From Gammaproteobacteria bacterium (GTDB lineage: Bacteria; Pseudomonadota; Gammaproteobacteria; Steroidobacterales; Steroidobacteraceae), in NCBI GenBank assembly GCA_947452065.1, contig CANGBB010000003.1, forward strand, positions 1 to 64,000: a stretch of DNA of 64,000 bases, read 5' to 3'. The position numbers and the translations under genes were made by a program. Shown in pieces: positions 9,319-17,909 of this stretch (positions are counted from its first letter, which is position 1; each line of letters begins with the position of its first letter). Under the pieces are notes generated by a model. The model was not told the DNA's origin, did no database searches, and was given only the letters and a program-made list of their open reading frames with translations.

Positions 9319-10104
9319 TTAGAGGTTATTGTTAGCGAACCGCAGCATGCCATCGACCGCTTCGACGGCCTTTGAGTTCACCTCATAGGCGCGCTGGGTC
9401 TCGATCATGCTGACCATCTCTTCAACGACGTTGACGTTGGAGCTCTCCAGTGAGCCCTGAATCAGCTGGCCATTACCCTGTTGCGAGGGAATGCCAACCT
9501 GCGGAGCGCCGCTGGATGTCGTCTCCTTAAACAGGTTGCCACCGATCGCTTGCAGGCCGCTAGGGTTCAGGAACCGAGCCACCTGAATCTGTCCAATGGT
9601 TTGGGCCTGCGCCTCACCGAAGGCCTGCACCGAAACCGTACCGTCAGCGCCAACAGTGATCGTCTGCGCGTTCTGCGGAATGGCCAGTTCAGGCTGAAGC
9701 CGATAGCCGCTGGAATTCACCAGCACGCCTTCAGCCGATGTCTTAAAGCCACCATCACGGGTGTACGCAAGCGTGCCGTCCGGTTGCAGAATCTGGAAGA
9801 AGCCTTCACCGCTAATTGCCAGGTCGAAGGCGTTCTGTGTCTGAATCAGGTTGCCCTGCGAATGAAGCTTCTGTGTCGAGATGACGCGCGTACCGGTACC
9901 GAGCAACAGTCCGGTTGGGGCGGTCGTGTCGGCTGAGGTCTGCGCACCGCCCTGACGCACACTCTGGTAGAGCAGATCCTCGAACGTGGCGCGATCACGC
10001 TTAAAACCAGTGGTGTTGGCATTGGCGAGGTTGTTGGCGATGACTGTCATGCGCGTCTGCTGCGCATCCAGTCCTGTCTTGGCAACCCAGAGTGCTGCTT
10101 CCAT
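9319..10104 (-). CDS. flgG: Distal rod protein FlgG
   Basis: FlgG forms the distal rod. The 261-residue protein has the axial N-terminus (ALWVAKTGLDAQQTRMTVIANNLANANTTGFKR, residues 4-36) and C-terminus (VNVVEEMVSMIETQRAYEVNSKAVEAVDGMLRFANNNL). The FEDLLYQSVRQGG stretch after the N-terminal helix is the FlgG-specific sequence. Length equals that of the E. coli protein. Confidence 0.97.
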   Translation of the reverse strand: MEAALWVAKTGLDAQQTRMTVIANNLANANTTGFKRDRATFEDLLYQSVRQGGAQTSADTTAPTGLLLGTGTRVISTQKLHSQGNLIQTQNAFDLAISGEGFFQILQPDGTLAYTRDGGFKTSAEGVLVNSSGYRLQPELAIPQNAQTITVGADGTVSVQAFGEAQAQTIGQIQVARFLNPSGLQAIGGNLFKETTSSGAPQVGIPSQQGNGQLIQGSLESSNVNVVEEMVSMIETQRAYEVNSKAVEAVDGMLRFANNNL

Positions 10105-10120
10105 TTCGTTCTCCCTAGTT

Positions 10121-10873
10121 CTACTGCGCGAGCTTCGCCAGTGACTGGCTACGCTCGGCGAGATCGCTGGCCTGCTTCAGGACCTTGACCTGCATCTCAT
10201 ATCGACGGCTCATGCTGATCATGTCGACCATCGTTGAGAAAAGATTTGAATTACTGCCTTCCAGAGTTCCTGAGGACACCTCCGGAGTCGTGGCATCGGC
10301 AAATGGCTGACCATCACTGGATTCATACAGGCCATCGACGCGCAACCGCACCTTCGCAGGATCCGCCTCGACCACCCGCATGCGGGCCAATGGTTGAAAG
10401 ACCACCGCTTCGCCGGCCACCTGCTTGGTTAGCACGGTGCCGTCAGGACCGATCTTGATCTCTGTCAGGTCCGGAACGGTGATCGGCGCATTCGCATCGC
10501 TCAGCACCTGTTCGCCGGTTCCAATACGCAGGATTCCATCGGAACCGACCTTTAGATCGCCACGCCGTGTGTACGCCGTTTCGCCCTTCGCCGTCTGTAC
10601 GCCAAGCAGCTGATTGGCTGTCAGGGCGACATCGAGGGGAGCGCCGGTACTCATCATTGGTCCGGGCGTCATATCGACACGCGACGATGGCATCACGCCC
10701 GCGAGGAAGCGAGTATTGAAGCCGTCACCGTCCAGGCGATAGGCCTGCGTGGCTGCTGCAAAAGTCCGCTTGAAGCCAGTCGTGCTGACATTCGCGATCT
10801 CGTTGGAGATTTGCTGAATGCGCTGATCGATAAACTGCTGGCTACCGAGCGACGTGAAGATCAACTTGTCCAT
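10121..10873 (-). CDS. flgF: Proximal rod protein FlgF
   Basis: FlgF is a proximal rod component. The 250-residue protein has the N-terminal axial motif (IQQISNEIANVSTTGFKRTF) and the C-terminal NSNLFSTMVDMISMSRRYEMQVKVLKQASDLAERSQSLAKLAQ. Its order between flgE and flgG matches the usual flg operon. Nothing in it is unusual. Confidence 0.95.
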   Translation of the reverse strand: MDKLIFTSLGSQQFIDQRIQQISNEIANVSTTGFKRTFAAATQAYRLDGDGFNTRFLAGVMPSSRVDMTPGPMMSTGAPLDVALTANQLLGVQTAKGETAYTRRGDLKVGSDGILRIGTGEQVLSDANAPITVPDLTEIKIGPDGTVLTKQVAGEAVVFQPLARMRVVEADPAKVRLRVDGLYESSDGQPFADATTPEVSSGTLEGSNSNLFSTMVDMISMSRRYEMQVKVLKQASDLAERSQSLAKLAQ

Positions 10874-10896
10874 AGGGCGTTATCGTCTATCCGTTA

Positions 10897-13800
10897 TTAG
10901 CCGCGGATGTTGACAATGGTGCTGGTTAGGTTGGTGGCCGTCTCGATCGCCTTGGCATTCGCCTGGAAGTTTCTCTGCGCGGTGATCAGGTTAACCAACT
11001 CTTCCGTCAGATCGACATTCGCGCGCTCGAGCGCACCACCCTGGATGCTTCCGTAGCCGTCAGAGCCGGCCACGCCGACCACTGCCTCGCCCGAGTTGGA
11101 CGTGGCCACGTAGTTGGCGTTACCGATCTGCTTCAAGCCGTTCGGGCTCGCGAAGTTGGCCAGAATCAGCTTGCCGAGAGCCTGCTGCTGCCCATTCGTG
11201 TAGTTCGCTCGGACCGTACCTGCCGAGTCAATGCTGATGCCGTCCAGACGTCCGGAGGTGTAACCGTCCTGAGTCAGCGACAGCACCGAGAAGGGCTGTG
11301 AGTACTGCGTCGAGAATTTGCCGTAGTCCACGTTTAGCACGATCAAGTCAGCGCCGTTCTGCGGATCGAAGGGGGTGTACTTGGCGCCCTCTTTCGGCGA
11401 GATCAGCTTGCCGGCCGTGTCAAACGTCAGCTGTCCCTTGGTCAGGTAGATTGGCGCATAGTTCGGCAGATTCTCGGGCTTCTTGGTGGTCTCGTTGCCA
11501 TCCTTGTCGATGTACAACAGGTTGCCGTCGGCATCCTTGGCCTGCTGCAGAACCGTGACCTTCGGTACGCTGCCACGAGTCTGCGTGGTTGCGCCCAGGC
11601 CGAAGTTCGGATGTCCGTTGATGTTGATGAAGGACTCCTCAGACGTCGTGCCAGAGGTGAACACGAAGCGTGAGTTATCCGCATCGAACGAGACTTTCAC
11701 GCCGCCGACCGACTTGCCTGTGGATGCTGCAATCGCGTTGATGCGCGTCTCCAGAGCAGTCGCGAAGGTGGCTCCTGTATACGCGCCGGCAGGAACCCGG
11801 AAAGAGCCGTCGATACCATCGACGGTGACGTTGACGGTGTTGTCATTGGCCGTCACCGAGAACGTGCCGCTGATATCGATGCCCGCCTTGCTGCCGGTTG
11901 TGACTGCCGGCTGTGAAGCAAGCCCTGACCCGGCCGACTTGACGACTTCGGCGGTGTAAGTGCCTGAGATGCCCAGCAGGTCCGCGGCACGCGCATTGTC
12001 GCCGACCGAGACAGTAATCAGTGAACGCTCTCCCGTGGTTCCTGAAGAGAACACAAACTTGCGCTGGTCTTTCAGGTATTCCACCTTGATGCCGTAGCGG
12101 CGCTGATCCTCGTTCTGGATCTCATCACCGTTCGGCAGGATTTCGCCCGTGCTGAAGGTGCCCTGCGTTGTGCCTGCACCAACCGAGACCAGTGCCAGCT
12201 TCGCCGGGAGACCCAAGACTTCATTGGGCATTTCGTCTGTGCCAACTTTCGGTCCGGTGACACCCAGGCTGCTGATCTTGAACGCGTTGTCACGCGGCTT
12301 GAATGTGAGTGTGCGGGCCTTCGGGTCATAGCCCACTTTCAGGACCCCGGCACCGATGGCCTGGTCAACCTGATCTTGGATTGCCAACACCAGGTCATCG
12401 GACTCGCTCACCGAATTGGGACGATAATTTGCATTGGGAGGCAACCGCAGGCGGATACCGCCAACCAGTGCACTCTTGATAGTGCTGTAGCCATCGTTCG
12501 GAGCCTCGGTCTTGGTAGACAGGCCCGAAGAAGCGGGGAAATCACCGGACAGGGTGCTGGTCCCGTCCACGAAGGTTGCATACAAGGTGAATTCGGCCAC
12601 CTTGGGGTCGTAATCGGTGCTGGTTTTAGCCAGGACCTCAATGTTCTTGTCGTCTCCGAAGCGCGTATTAATGGCCTTAGTCAGCTCTGCGGCCAGCTCG
12701 GTACCGCTCAAAGACTTACCACGCAGGCTATCCGGCAGGTCGATCGTGACCGGATCGGAGTCGTCAACGCTGATCTTCAGTACGCTATTGCTAGCCAATC
12801 CTTTCTCTGTAGCGGTAGTCGAACCGACAGTGACCGCGGTATCCGAAGAGAAATCAGGCCCAGTGAATCCGCCCTCGGTACCGCTCAGGGTGTTGGTCAC
12901 CAGGATGGAAAACGGCGCGCTATCCGCATCCGTTGAATAGAAGGTCAGAGTTCCATCTACGGCCTTACCAGTGGAACCGATTCCAAGGCTTTTCAGCGAA
13001 GCTTCTGAGGAGGCAATTTTTTCATCAATGGCCGCTGCCGTCAGTTCTTCACCCACCGCAGGAGTGAAATCCAGAGTCACATTGCTCGTGCCCTTGGTCA
13101 GCTTGATTGTGTATGCCTCAGTGTTACCTGCTGTGCTGGATCGAGTCGCGTTCGTCCAGGTTCCACTGTAGGTAGAGCTTGCCTCGGACCCACCGACCAC
13201 GACTTTGTTGTTGTCGGTACTACCGAAGTCAAAGCCCACGTCGTTGCGGTTGATGAAACCACCCGTCAGCCGGGCTGGCGTCGAGTCAACCTTATTGGTC
13301 TGATCGTTCAGGTAATAGAGCGGATGCGGAGAGCCTGCATTGAACGTAGGATCGAACGCCGTCGGGTCGGTCGTCTGCTGACCGAACTTGTCGATATAGA
13401 GGTTCTCGCCCTTATCGGTCTTGGCGTTGAGCAGCGCGGGCTTAATCTCGCGATCGCCGACGTAAATGTACGTCTGCCACTTGTTCGAAGGATCTTCGAC
13501 CGTCGCGTTCGACACCTTGACGTAGTAGATGGTCGCGATCGACGGGTTACCCAGCGAGTCGAACACCGTGATCGAGGTGGAACGGTTGAAGGTGTTGGGG
13601 TCGTTGCGATCAAAGCGGTAGACCGCTGCACCACTGAGATACTTTTCCTGCTTCGGAATGATTTCTGCGTCGGCAGGCAGATTCACGCCCAGATCGATCT
13701 TTGACGAAGCGCGCGGCAGGCCGGCCGTACTCGGCAGCTGCAATGACTTCGCTGAGCTCAGGCCGGTGGCAACCACGGATCCGTCATCGTTGACGGGGAA

Positions 13801-14181
13801 GACTTGGACGAACTGGCCGGAAGAGTCGACGACGTAACGGTCATTGTTGACGCGGAAGGAGCCATTTCGCGTAAAGACCGACTGATTCGAGGTCAGGTTG
13901 GGCTTGAGCACGAAGAAGCCCTGTCCCTGAATCGCCATGTCCAGCGAATTCTGCGAGAAGGCGACGTTACCCTGCGAGAATTCCTGTGCCACACCCTTGA
14001 GGAGAACGCCCTGCCCGATTGATCCGGAGGCGTTCTGCAACGGAGAGGTCGCGAAGATGTCACCGAACTCGGCGCGGGCCTTCTTGAAGCCCACGGTACC
14101 GACGTTAGCGATGTTGTTGCTGACAATTCCGAGCTCAGCTTTTGCAGCATTGAGGCCGGTCAGGGAGGTATAGAACGACAT
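10897..14181 (-). CDS. flgE: Flagellar hook protein FlgE, giant form
   Basis: FlgE is the hook subunit. The N-terminus (SFYTSLTGLNAAKAELGIVSNNIANVGTVGFKKARAEFGDIF) and C-terminus (RANVDLTEELVNLITAQRNFQANAKAIETATNLTSTIVNIRG) are canonical. At 1094 residues it is about 2.7 times the E. coli length of 402. About 600 extra residues fill the middle, roughly 330-930. This insert contains repeated pieces: FVFSSGTTGERSLITV near residue 710 and FVFTSGTTSEESFINI near 838. It also has IN-motif-like helices (LAAELTKAINTRFGDD; FATALETRINAIAAS). The inserts should form extra surface domains on the hook. The frame is intact. Large FlgE proteins occur elsewhere, but this size is at the upper end. Confidence 0.94.
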   Translation of the reverse strand: MSFYTSLTGLNAAKAELGIVSNNIANVGTVGFKKARAEFGDIFATSPLQNASGSIGQGVLLKGVAQEFSQGNVAFSQNSLDMAIQGQGFFVLKPNLTSNQSVFTRNGSFRVNNDRYVVDSSGQFVQVFPVNDDGSVVATGLSSAKSLQLPSTAGLPRASSKIDLGVNLPADAEIIPKQEKYLSGAAVYRFDRNDPNTFNRSTSITVFDSLGNPSIATIYYVKVSNATVEDPSNKWQTYIYVGDREIKPALLNAKTDKGENLYIDKFGQQTTDPTAFDPTFNAGSPHPLYYLNDQTNKVDSTPARLTGGFINRNDVGFDFGSTDNNKVVVGGSEASSTYSGTWTNATRSSTAGNTEAYTIKLTKGTSNVTLDFTPAVGEELTAAAIDEKIASSEASLKSLGIGSTGKAVDGTLTFYSTDADSAPFSILVTNTLSGTEGGFTGPDFSSDTAVTVGSTTATEKGLASNSVLKISVDDSDPVTIDLPDSLRGKSLSGTELAAELTKAINTRFGDDKNIEVLAKTSTDYDPKVAEFTLYATFVDGTSTLSGDFPASSGLSTKTEAPNDGYSTIKSALVGGIRLRLPPNANYRPNSVSESDDLVLAIQDQVDQAIGAGVLKVGYDPKARTLTFKPRDNAFKISSLGVTGPKVGTDEMPNEVLGLPAKLALVSVGAGTTQGTFSTGEILPNGDEIQNEDQRRYGIKVEYLKDQRKFVFSSGTTGERSLITVSVGDNARAADLLGISGTYTAEVVKSAGSGLASQPAVTTGSKAGIDISGTFSVTANDNTVNVTVDGIDGSFRVPAGAYTGATFATALETRINAIAASTGKSVGGVKVSFDADNSRFVFTSGTTSEESFININGHPNFGLGATTQTRGSVPKVTVLQQAKDADGNLLYIDKDGNETTKKPENLPNYAPIYLTKGQLTFDTAGKLISPKEGAKYTPFDPQNGADLIVLNVDYGKFSTQYSQPFSVLSLTQDGYTSGRLDGISIDSAGTVRANYTNGQQQALGKLILANFASPNGLKQIGNANYVATSNSGEAVVGVAGSDGYGSIQGGALERANVDLTEELVNLITAQRNFQANAKAIETATNLTSTIVNIRG

Positions 14182-14218
14182 TTCTCTTCTTCTCCGTAAG
14201 TTCGGTATAGCTTTAGAG

Positions 14219-14908
14219 TCAGCGGATCGTGGTCACCTGCTCGAGAGGCAGCTGTGTACCGCTCAGCAGATTCAGCATGATGTTCTGGCCATTCATCGAC
14301 ACGCTGCCGATGGGCACATAAAGCATGGGCTTGACGGCCGTGCTCGTACCGGCACGGCTCACCGTGACTTCGACCTGGTAGCGGCCAGGCTGGGCGTATT
14401 GCCCATTCGACATCACACCATCCCATGAGAAGGGGTAATCCCCGGCGCCAGCCGGCCCAAGCTTCATGGTGTCGATGACCTGTCCGCTGGCATTGCGGAT
14501 GTTGATGATGGTCTGGTCGGTAGGCTCAGTGAGGCGAATCGATCCGTCCAGAGTGCCGTCGACCGGCAATGCGCCAAAGTTGCCCTCAGCGAGCGCCGAG
14601 CGCCCGATGAGCGATCCACTCGAGAGCAGCCGGCCGGCGGCCATCTGACCCGACAGTGACTTGAGCTCAGTGAGCATTTCATTCATCGAACTGACGGTCG
14701 AGAACTGGGCCATCTGGCCAAGGAATTCACCGTTGTCCATAGGCTGATTCGGGTCCTGATTCTTAAGCTGTGCCGTCATCAGCTTGAGGAATTCGGTCTG
14801 CCCGAGATTGTTCGAGGTATCAGCAACCTTCTGCTTCTCGGCTTCGTAGCTCAGTACGCCGTTAGGCAGCGGGGTGCGATTAGCTGAAGAGAGTGTTGTG
14901 GATGTCAT
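14219..14908 (-). CDS. flgD: Hook-cap scaffold protein FlgD
   Basis: FlgD caps the growing hook and is replaced by FlgK at completion. The 229-residue protein has the N-terminal export and capping segment (LGQTEFLKLMTAQLKNQDPNQPMDNGEFLGQMAQFSTV, about residues 35-72). Its C-terminal half is the Ig/FlgD_ig type domain (AGAGDYPFSWDGVMSNGQYAQPGRYQVEVTV). Position after flgC and before flgE is standard. Confidence 0.96.
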   Translation of the reverse strand: MTSTTLSSANRTPLPNGVLSYEAEKQKVADTSNNLGQTEFLKLMTAQLKNQDPNQPMDNGEFLGQMAQFSTVSSMNEMLTELKSLSGQMAAGRLLSSGSLIGRSALAEGNFGALPVDGTLDGSIRLTEPTDQTIINIRNASGQVIDTMKLGPAGAGDYPFSWDGVMSNGQYAQPGRYQVEVTVSRAGTSTAVKPMLYVPIGSVSMNGQNIMLNLLSGTQLPLEQVTTIR

Positions 14909-14915
14909 GGTGCAA

Positions 14916-15335
14916 TCACTTCGTATTCATATCGATGGTGCGCATCATCAGCTCGCGGGCTGTGCTGGCGGTCGCAAGGGCGGACTCGTATGTGCGGGCT
15001 GCGTCCAGCATGTCGGTCATTTCCTCGAGAGGATTGACGTTGGATCGATAGACATAGCCTTCTGCATCGGCCAGCGGATTCTGCGGATCAAAGATCTGCT
15101 GGTTGACAGCATGGGTCTCAGAGATCTGATCGACTTTCACACCGTAGGCGCTCTGCAATTCGCTGTTCGCATCTTCCAGCACGGTGGAAAAGACCGGGCG
15201 CTTGGCTCGATAGGCCTTTTCGGCCGAGCCGGCAACCGTTTCAACGTTCGCCAGGTTGGATGCAATGGTATTCAGACGCACTGTTTGTGCGTTCAGTGCA
15301 CCGCCGGCGAGATTGAGGATGTTCGAAAGTGACAT
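14916..15335 (-). CDS. flgC: Proximal rod protein FlgC
   Basis: FlgC is a proximal rod subunit. The 139-residue protein shows LNAQTVRLNTIASNLANVETVAGSAEKAYRAKRPVF near the N-terminus and the FlgC signature (VYRSNVNPLEEMTDMLDAARTYESALATASTARELMMRT) at the C-terminus. Length and position are normal for the family. Confidence 0.97.
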   Translation of the reverse strand: MSLSNILNLAGGALNAQTVRLNTIASNLANVETVAGSAEKAYRAKRPVFSTVLEDANSELQSAYGVKVDQISETHAVNQQIFDPQNPLADAEGYVYRSNVNPLEEMTDMLDAARTYESALATASTARELMMRTIDMNTK

Positions 15336-15359
15336 GATTGAACTCCGTTAGGACGGCGC

Positions 15360-15746
15360 TTAATCGCCCCGGTACGCCTTTCGCATCCCGGATAACACCG
15401 CTTCCGAGAAGCGCAGTGTGGCCAGGTAGCGGCCAGCAGCATCACCATAGGCAGCTTCTTCAACGTGCGTCTCCACTGTGTTTCCGTCGCGAGCCGGAGC
15501 CAACGGCACCCGGTACTGCAAGGCATCCTGCGTCAACTGCTCCGGTGACTCGATATGCTTCGGGTCCGTAACGGCCAGCCGCATGTCGTCACCGGCCTCG
15601 CGCAGCGCCTGTCGAAAGTCGACGTCGCGCGCCCGATAGTTCGGGGTGCTCGCATTGGCGATGTTCCCGGCGATGACTTCCAGACGCCTGGCTTGCAGAG
15701 CCGCAGCGGTTGGCAGTACGCCCAGAGCACGATCAAGTTGTGGCAT
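15360..15746 (-). CDS. flgB: Proximal rod protein FlgB
   Basis: FlgB is the most proximal rod subunit and here the first gene of the leftward operon. The 128-residue protein starts MPQLDRALGVLPTAAALQARRLEVIAGNIANASTPNYRARDVDF, a typical rod N-terminus. A longer open frame begins at 15806, but that region contains the sigma-54 promoter, so the downstream ATG at 15746 is preferred. GGAG lies 9 nt upstream of it. The C-terminus YLATLRFSEAVLSGMRKAYRGD is as expected. Confidence 0.93.
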   Translation of the reverse strand: MPQLDRALGVLPTAAALQARRLEVIAGNIANASTPNYRARDVDFRQALREAGDDMRLAVTDPKHIESPEQLTQDALQYRVPLAPARDGNTVETHVEEAAYGDAAGRYLATLRFSEAVLSGMRKAYRGD

Positions 15747-15795
15747 CCGAGATGACTCCAGAAAAACGATTAGTGTTTTTCGCGATGACCACACA

Positions 15796-15810
15796 GCAAG
15801 TCCCATGCCA
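15796..15810 (-). promoter_or_regulatory. Sigma-54 promoter for the flgB operon
   Basis: On the minus strand the sequence is TGGCATGGGACTTGC. It matches the RpoN consensus TGGCAC-N5-TTGC at all but one position. The invariant GG and GC pairs are the required 10 bases apart. Predicted transcription starts about 15785, giving a leader of roughly 40 bases before the flgB ATG. Such promoters need an AAA+ activator of the FlrC/FleR kind, not encoded in this window. Confidence 0.85.
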
Positions 15811-15862
15811 CGTGTGTGTCACTGCATAAATGCGCCGATAAATGCATTCGTTGCGCTTGTAG

Positions 15863-15913
15863 CCGGCAAAGTCGGCCAAGCGAGATGGAGCCGTTCCGGC
15901 AATGTCTTGCCGG
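15863..15913. promoter_or_regulatory. CCGGCAA dyad cluster, candidate enhancer
   Basis: At 15896-15913 lies a perfect inverted repeat, CCGGCAAtgtcTTGCCGG (7-4-7). Another CCGGCAA half-site is at 15863-15869, followed by TCGGC. A related GGCGGCAA lies near 15925. The cluster sits about 50-115 bases upstream of the flgB sigma-54 promoter and about 220-280 bases upstream of the flagellin one, a normal range for enhancer sites. Inference: binding sites for the sigma-54 activator shared by both promoters. Confidence 0.5.
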
Positions 15914-16132
15914 TTAATCGGACGGCGGCAAGGCGGCCGAACAAGTTTGCTGCAACGGCTAGCTAAGGAAGTCAGCCGAGACGAACAGTTGCAGCTTCAG
16001 CAGGCTGCTAAATAGCTGTATTCCCTTAGTAGAGTGAGATTATTCCCGCTCTGCCCCCGCCAGCTTGAGGTTGGCTTATTAATTGCTTGGAAGTGTCTGC
16101 GGGGGTCACTCACCGCACTTACGGAAACCCGT

Positions 16133-16147
16133 TGGCACGGGGTTTGC
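16133..16147 (+). promoter_or_regulatory. Sigma-54 promoter for the second flagellin
   Basis: TGGCACGGGGTTTGC matches the RpoN consensus (TGGCAC-N5-TTGC) perfectly, with the GG and GC pairs 10 bases apart and T flanks on both sides. Transcription should start near 16159, about 40 bases before the flagellin ATG, which is preceded by GGAGA at 16190. It faces away from the flgB promoter 320 bases to the left. Confidence 0.92.
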
Positions 16148-16199
16148 TTGACTACGTCCCGGCAGCCAACTGGCTGGCGGAACTTCGACGGAGATCCAA

Positions 16200-17867
16200 A
16201 TGGCTCTAACGATTAATACAAATATGGCTTCGATCAAGACCGAGCGGGCGCTGGCGCTCAATCGGGGCGAGATGGAAACCACGATGCAGCGCCTGGCCTC
16301 GGGCCAGCGCATCAACTCGGCCGTTGACGACGCTTCCGGAATGGCGGTTGCCAACCGGATGAAGAACCAGATCTCCGGCCTGAATATGGCAATCCGCAAT
16401 GCCAACGACGGCATCTCTATGGCGCAGTCGGCCGAAGGGTCGATGGAGGAGATGCAGAATATCCTCTCGCGCATGCGCGAACTTGCGGTCCAGTCCTCCA
16501 ACGGCACCTACACCGCCGAAGACCGTAGCTATATCGCCGCGGAATTTGACGAGTTGGTCAAGGAAATCCGCCGCGTCTCGACGCAGGCGTCATGGGACGG
16601 AAACGTCAAGCTCATTGACGAAGGCGCGAAGCCAATGCAGGTCCAGGTCGGCATTAATGCCGCGGACTACATCCAGATCCCGCTGCAATCTCTGACGATC
16701 GAAGATCTCAATATCGCCGATCGCGTCAATGTGCGCCCCAGCTCAGGAACATCCGTGCAGTCGATCGATTTCACAATCGATGACGCCACAAGAACACCTG
16801 TAGTGGCCGGCAACGACGCACTCGATACCGCGGGGATTACGCGCAAGAACATCTATGATGCCGCTGGCAACATCACTGACGTACAGTTCACTGGCAACCC
16901 CCTTCCTAACTATGACATCAAGCTCTGGGATGGTTCCCGTGACAGTCAGGGCAATCCGGACCAGGTGTCTTCCGTCACGCTGTCCGCCCTTGCGGTGACC
17001 TCGGCCACCGATCTGATCAACAAACTGAAAGCTAATCCTAAATTTGACCCAACGACAGTTGATCTGCAGTTCGACAGTGGCAAACTGAAGATCGTGTGGA
17101 AGATTGCAGGCTCCCCCAGCCCGCTGACCACGTTTGAGGCGACCAACGTTGCGACGGATACAGACCGTTTAACGCCCATCACCATCAACAACGACGTCAG
17201 CTACGGCGCGGTTGGCGACTACGTCTCAACTGCAATTCCGCCTTATTACAAGCAGGTTTTTGACGTCTCGAAGTTGCAGTTCCACAAGGACACGCTCCCT
17301 AAGAACGAAGGGAACAACTTCGAGATGCAGGTCGGAGGTCGAGTCCTGAAGGCTGAGAATGTCACGGACGTGACAGATCTGGTCAACAAGCTGAAAGCGG
17401 ACTCCGATTACCAGTTTGTGCTGCAAGAGGCTGGGTTCCCATCGTCGTACGACATGTTCGACGTCCAGGATGACGGCCCGCTCGCTAATCCGCGGACACA
17501 GAAGCTGACGGTGAAGTTTGGCCAGTACGCCAATGACCGCGCCTTCCTCCGGCAGTCAGTGAATAACGTGACGATCGGTGATCCGAATAGCGCGATTACC
17601 GCTCTGGATTACGTTGATAAGGCGGCAACCGTCGTCAACGAATCTCGCGCTCGCATGGGTGCGACGATGAGCCGCATCGAATACACGGTCAATAACCTGA
17701 TGAACCTGGTTCAGAACACCGAAGAAGCCAAGTCGCGCGTTCTGGATACCGACTATGCCAAGGAATCGGCCAATCTGGCGAAGGCACAGATTCTGGCGCA
17801 GGCCGGCACCGCGATGCTGGCGCAGGCCAATCAGTCTCAGCAGTATGTGCTGAACCTGTTGAAGTAA
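16200..17867 (+). CDS. Flagellin
   Basis: A complete filament subunit of 555 residues. The N-terminal D0/D1 region reads LTINTNMASIKTERALALNRGEMETTMQRLASGQRINSAVDDASGM, then RMRELAVQSSNGTYTAEDRSYIAAEFDEL. The C-terminal D1/D0 helices read ESRARMGATMSRIEYTVNNLMNLVQNTEEAKSRVLDTDYAKESANLAKAQILAQAGTAMLAQANQSQQYVLNLLK. The centre, about residues 185-465, is variable and surface-exposed. It includes two similar pieces, TSATDLINKLKANPKF and TDVTDLVNKLKADSDY. A sigma-54 promoter drives it, unlike the paralogue at the left edge. It is followed 42 bases later by flgA with no obvious terminator. Confidence 0.96.
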   Translation: MALTINTNMASIKTERALALNRGEMETTMQRLASGQRINSAVDDASGMAVANRMKNQISGLNMAIRNANDGISMAQSAEGSMEEMQNILSRMRELAVQSSNGTYTAEDRSYIAAEFDELVKEIRRVSTQASWDGNVKLIDEGAKPMQVQVGINAADYIQIPLQSLTIEDLNIADRVNVRPSSGTSVQSIDFTIDDATRTPVVAGNDALDTAGITRKNIYDAAGNITDVQFTGNPLPNYDIKLWDGSRDSQGNPDQVSSVTLSALAVTSATDLINKLKANPKFDPTTVDLQFDSGKLKIVWKIAGSPSPLTTFEATNVATDTDRLTPITINNDVSYGAVGDYVSTAIPPYYKQVFDVSKLQFHKDTLPKNEGNNFEMQVGGRVLKAENVTDVTDLVNKLKADSDYQFVLQEAGFPSSYDMFDVQDDGPLANPRTQKLTVKFGQYANDRAFLRQSVNNVTIGDPNSAITALDYVDKAATVVNESRARMGATMSRIEYTVNNLMNLVQNTEEAKSRVLDTDYAKESANLAKAQILAQAGTAMLAQANQSQQYVLNLLK

Positions 17868-17909
17868 GACGACTATACGAACTGGCACTGGGATTGATGT
17901 TAGCAACCT

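Noticed and set aside
15834-15841. Perfect sigma-28 -10 box GCCGATAA on the plus strand, 360 bases before the flagellin
   Set aside because: The region 11 bases upstream (15815-15822) does not resemble TAAAGTTT, and a strong sigma-54 promoter lies closer to the gene.
17883-17897. TGGCAC-N5-TTGA, a near sigma-54 promoter before flgA
   Set aside because: The essential GC of the -12 box is GA, and a start from it would fall on the flgA ATG. Read-through from the flagellin promoter is simpler.
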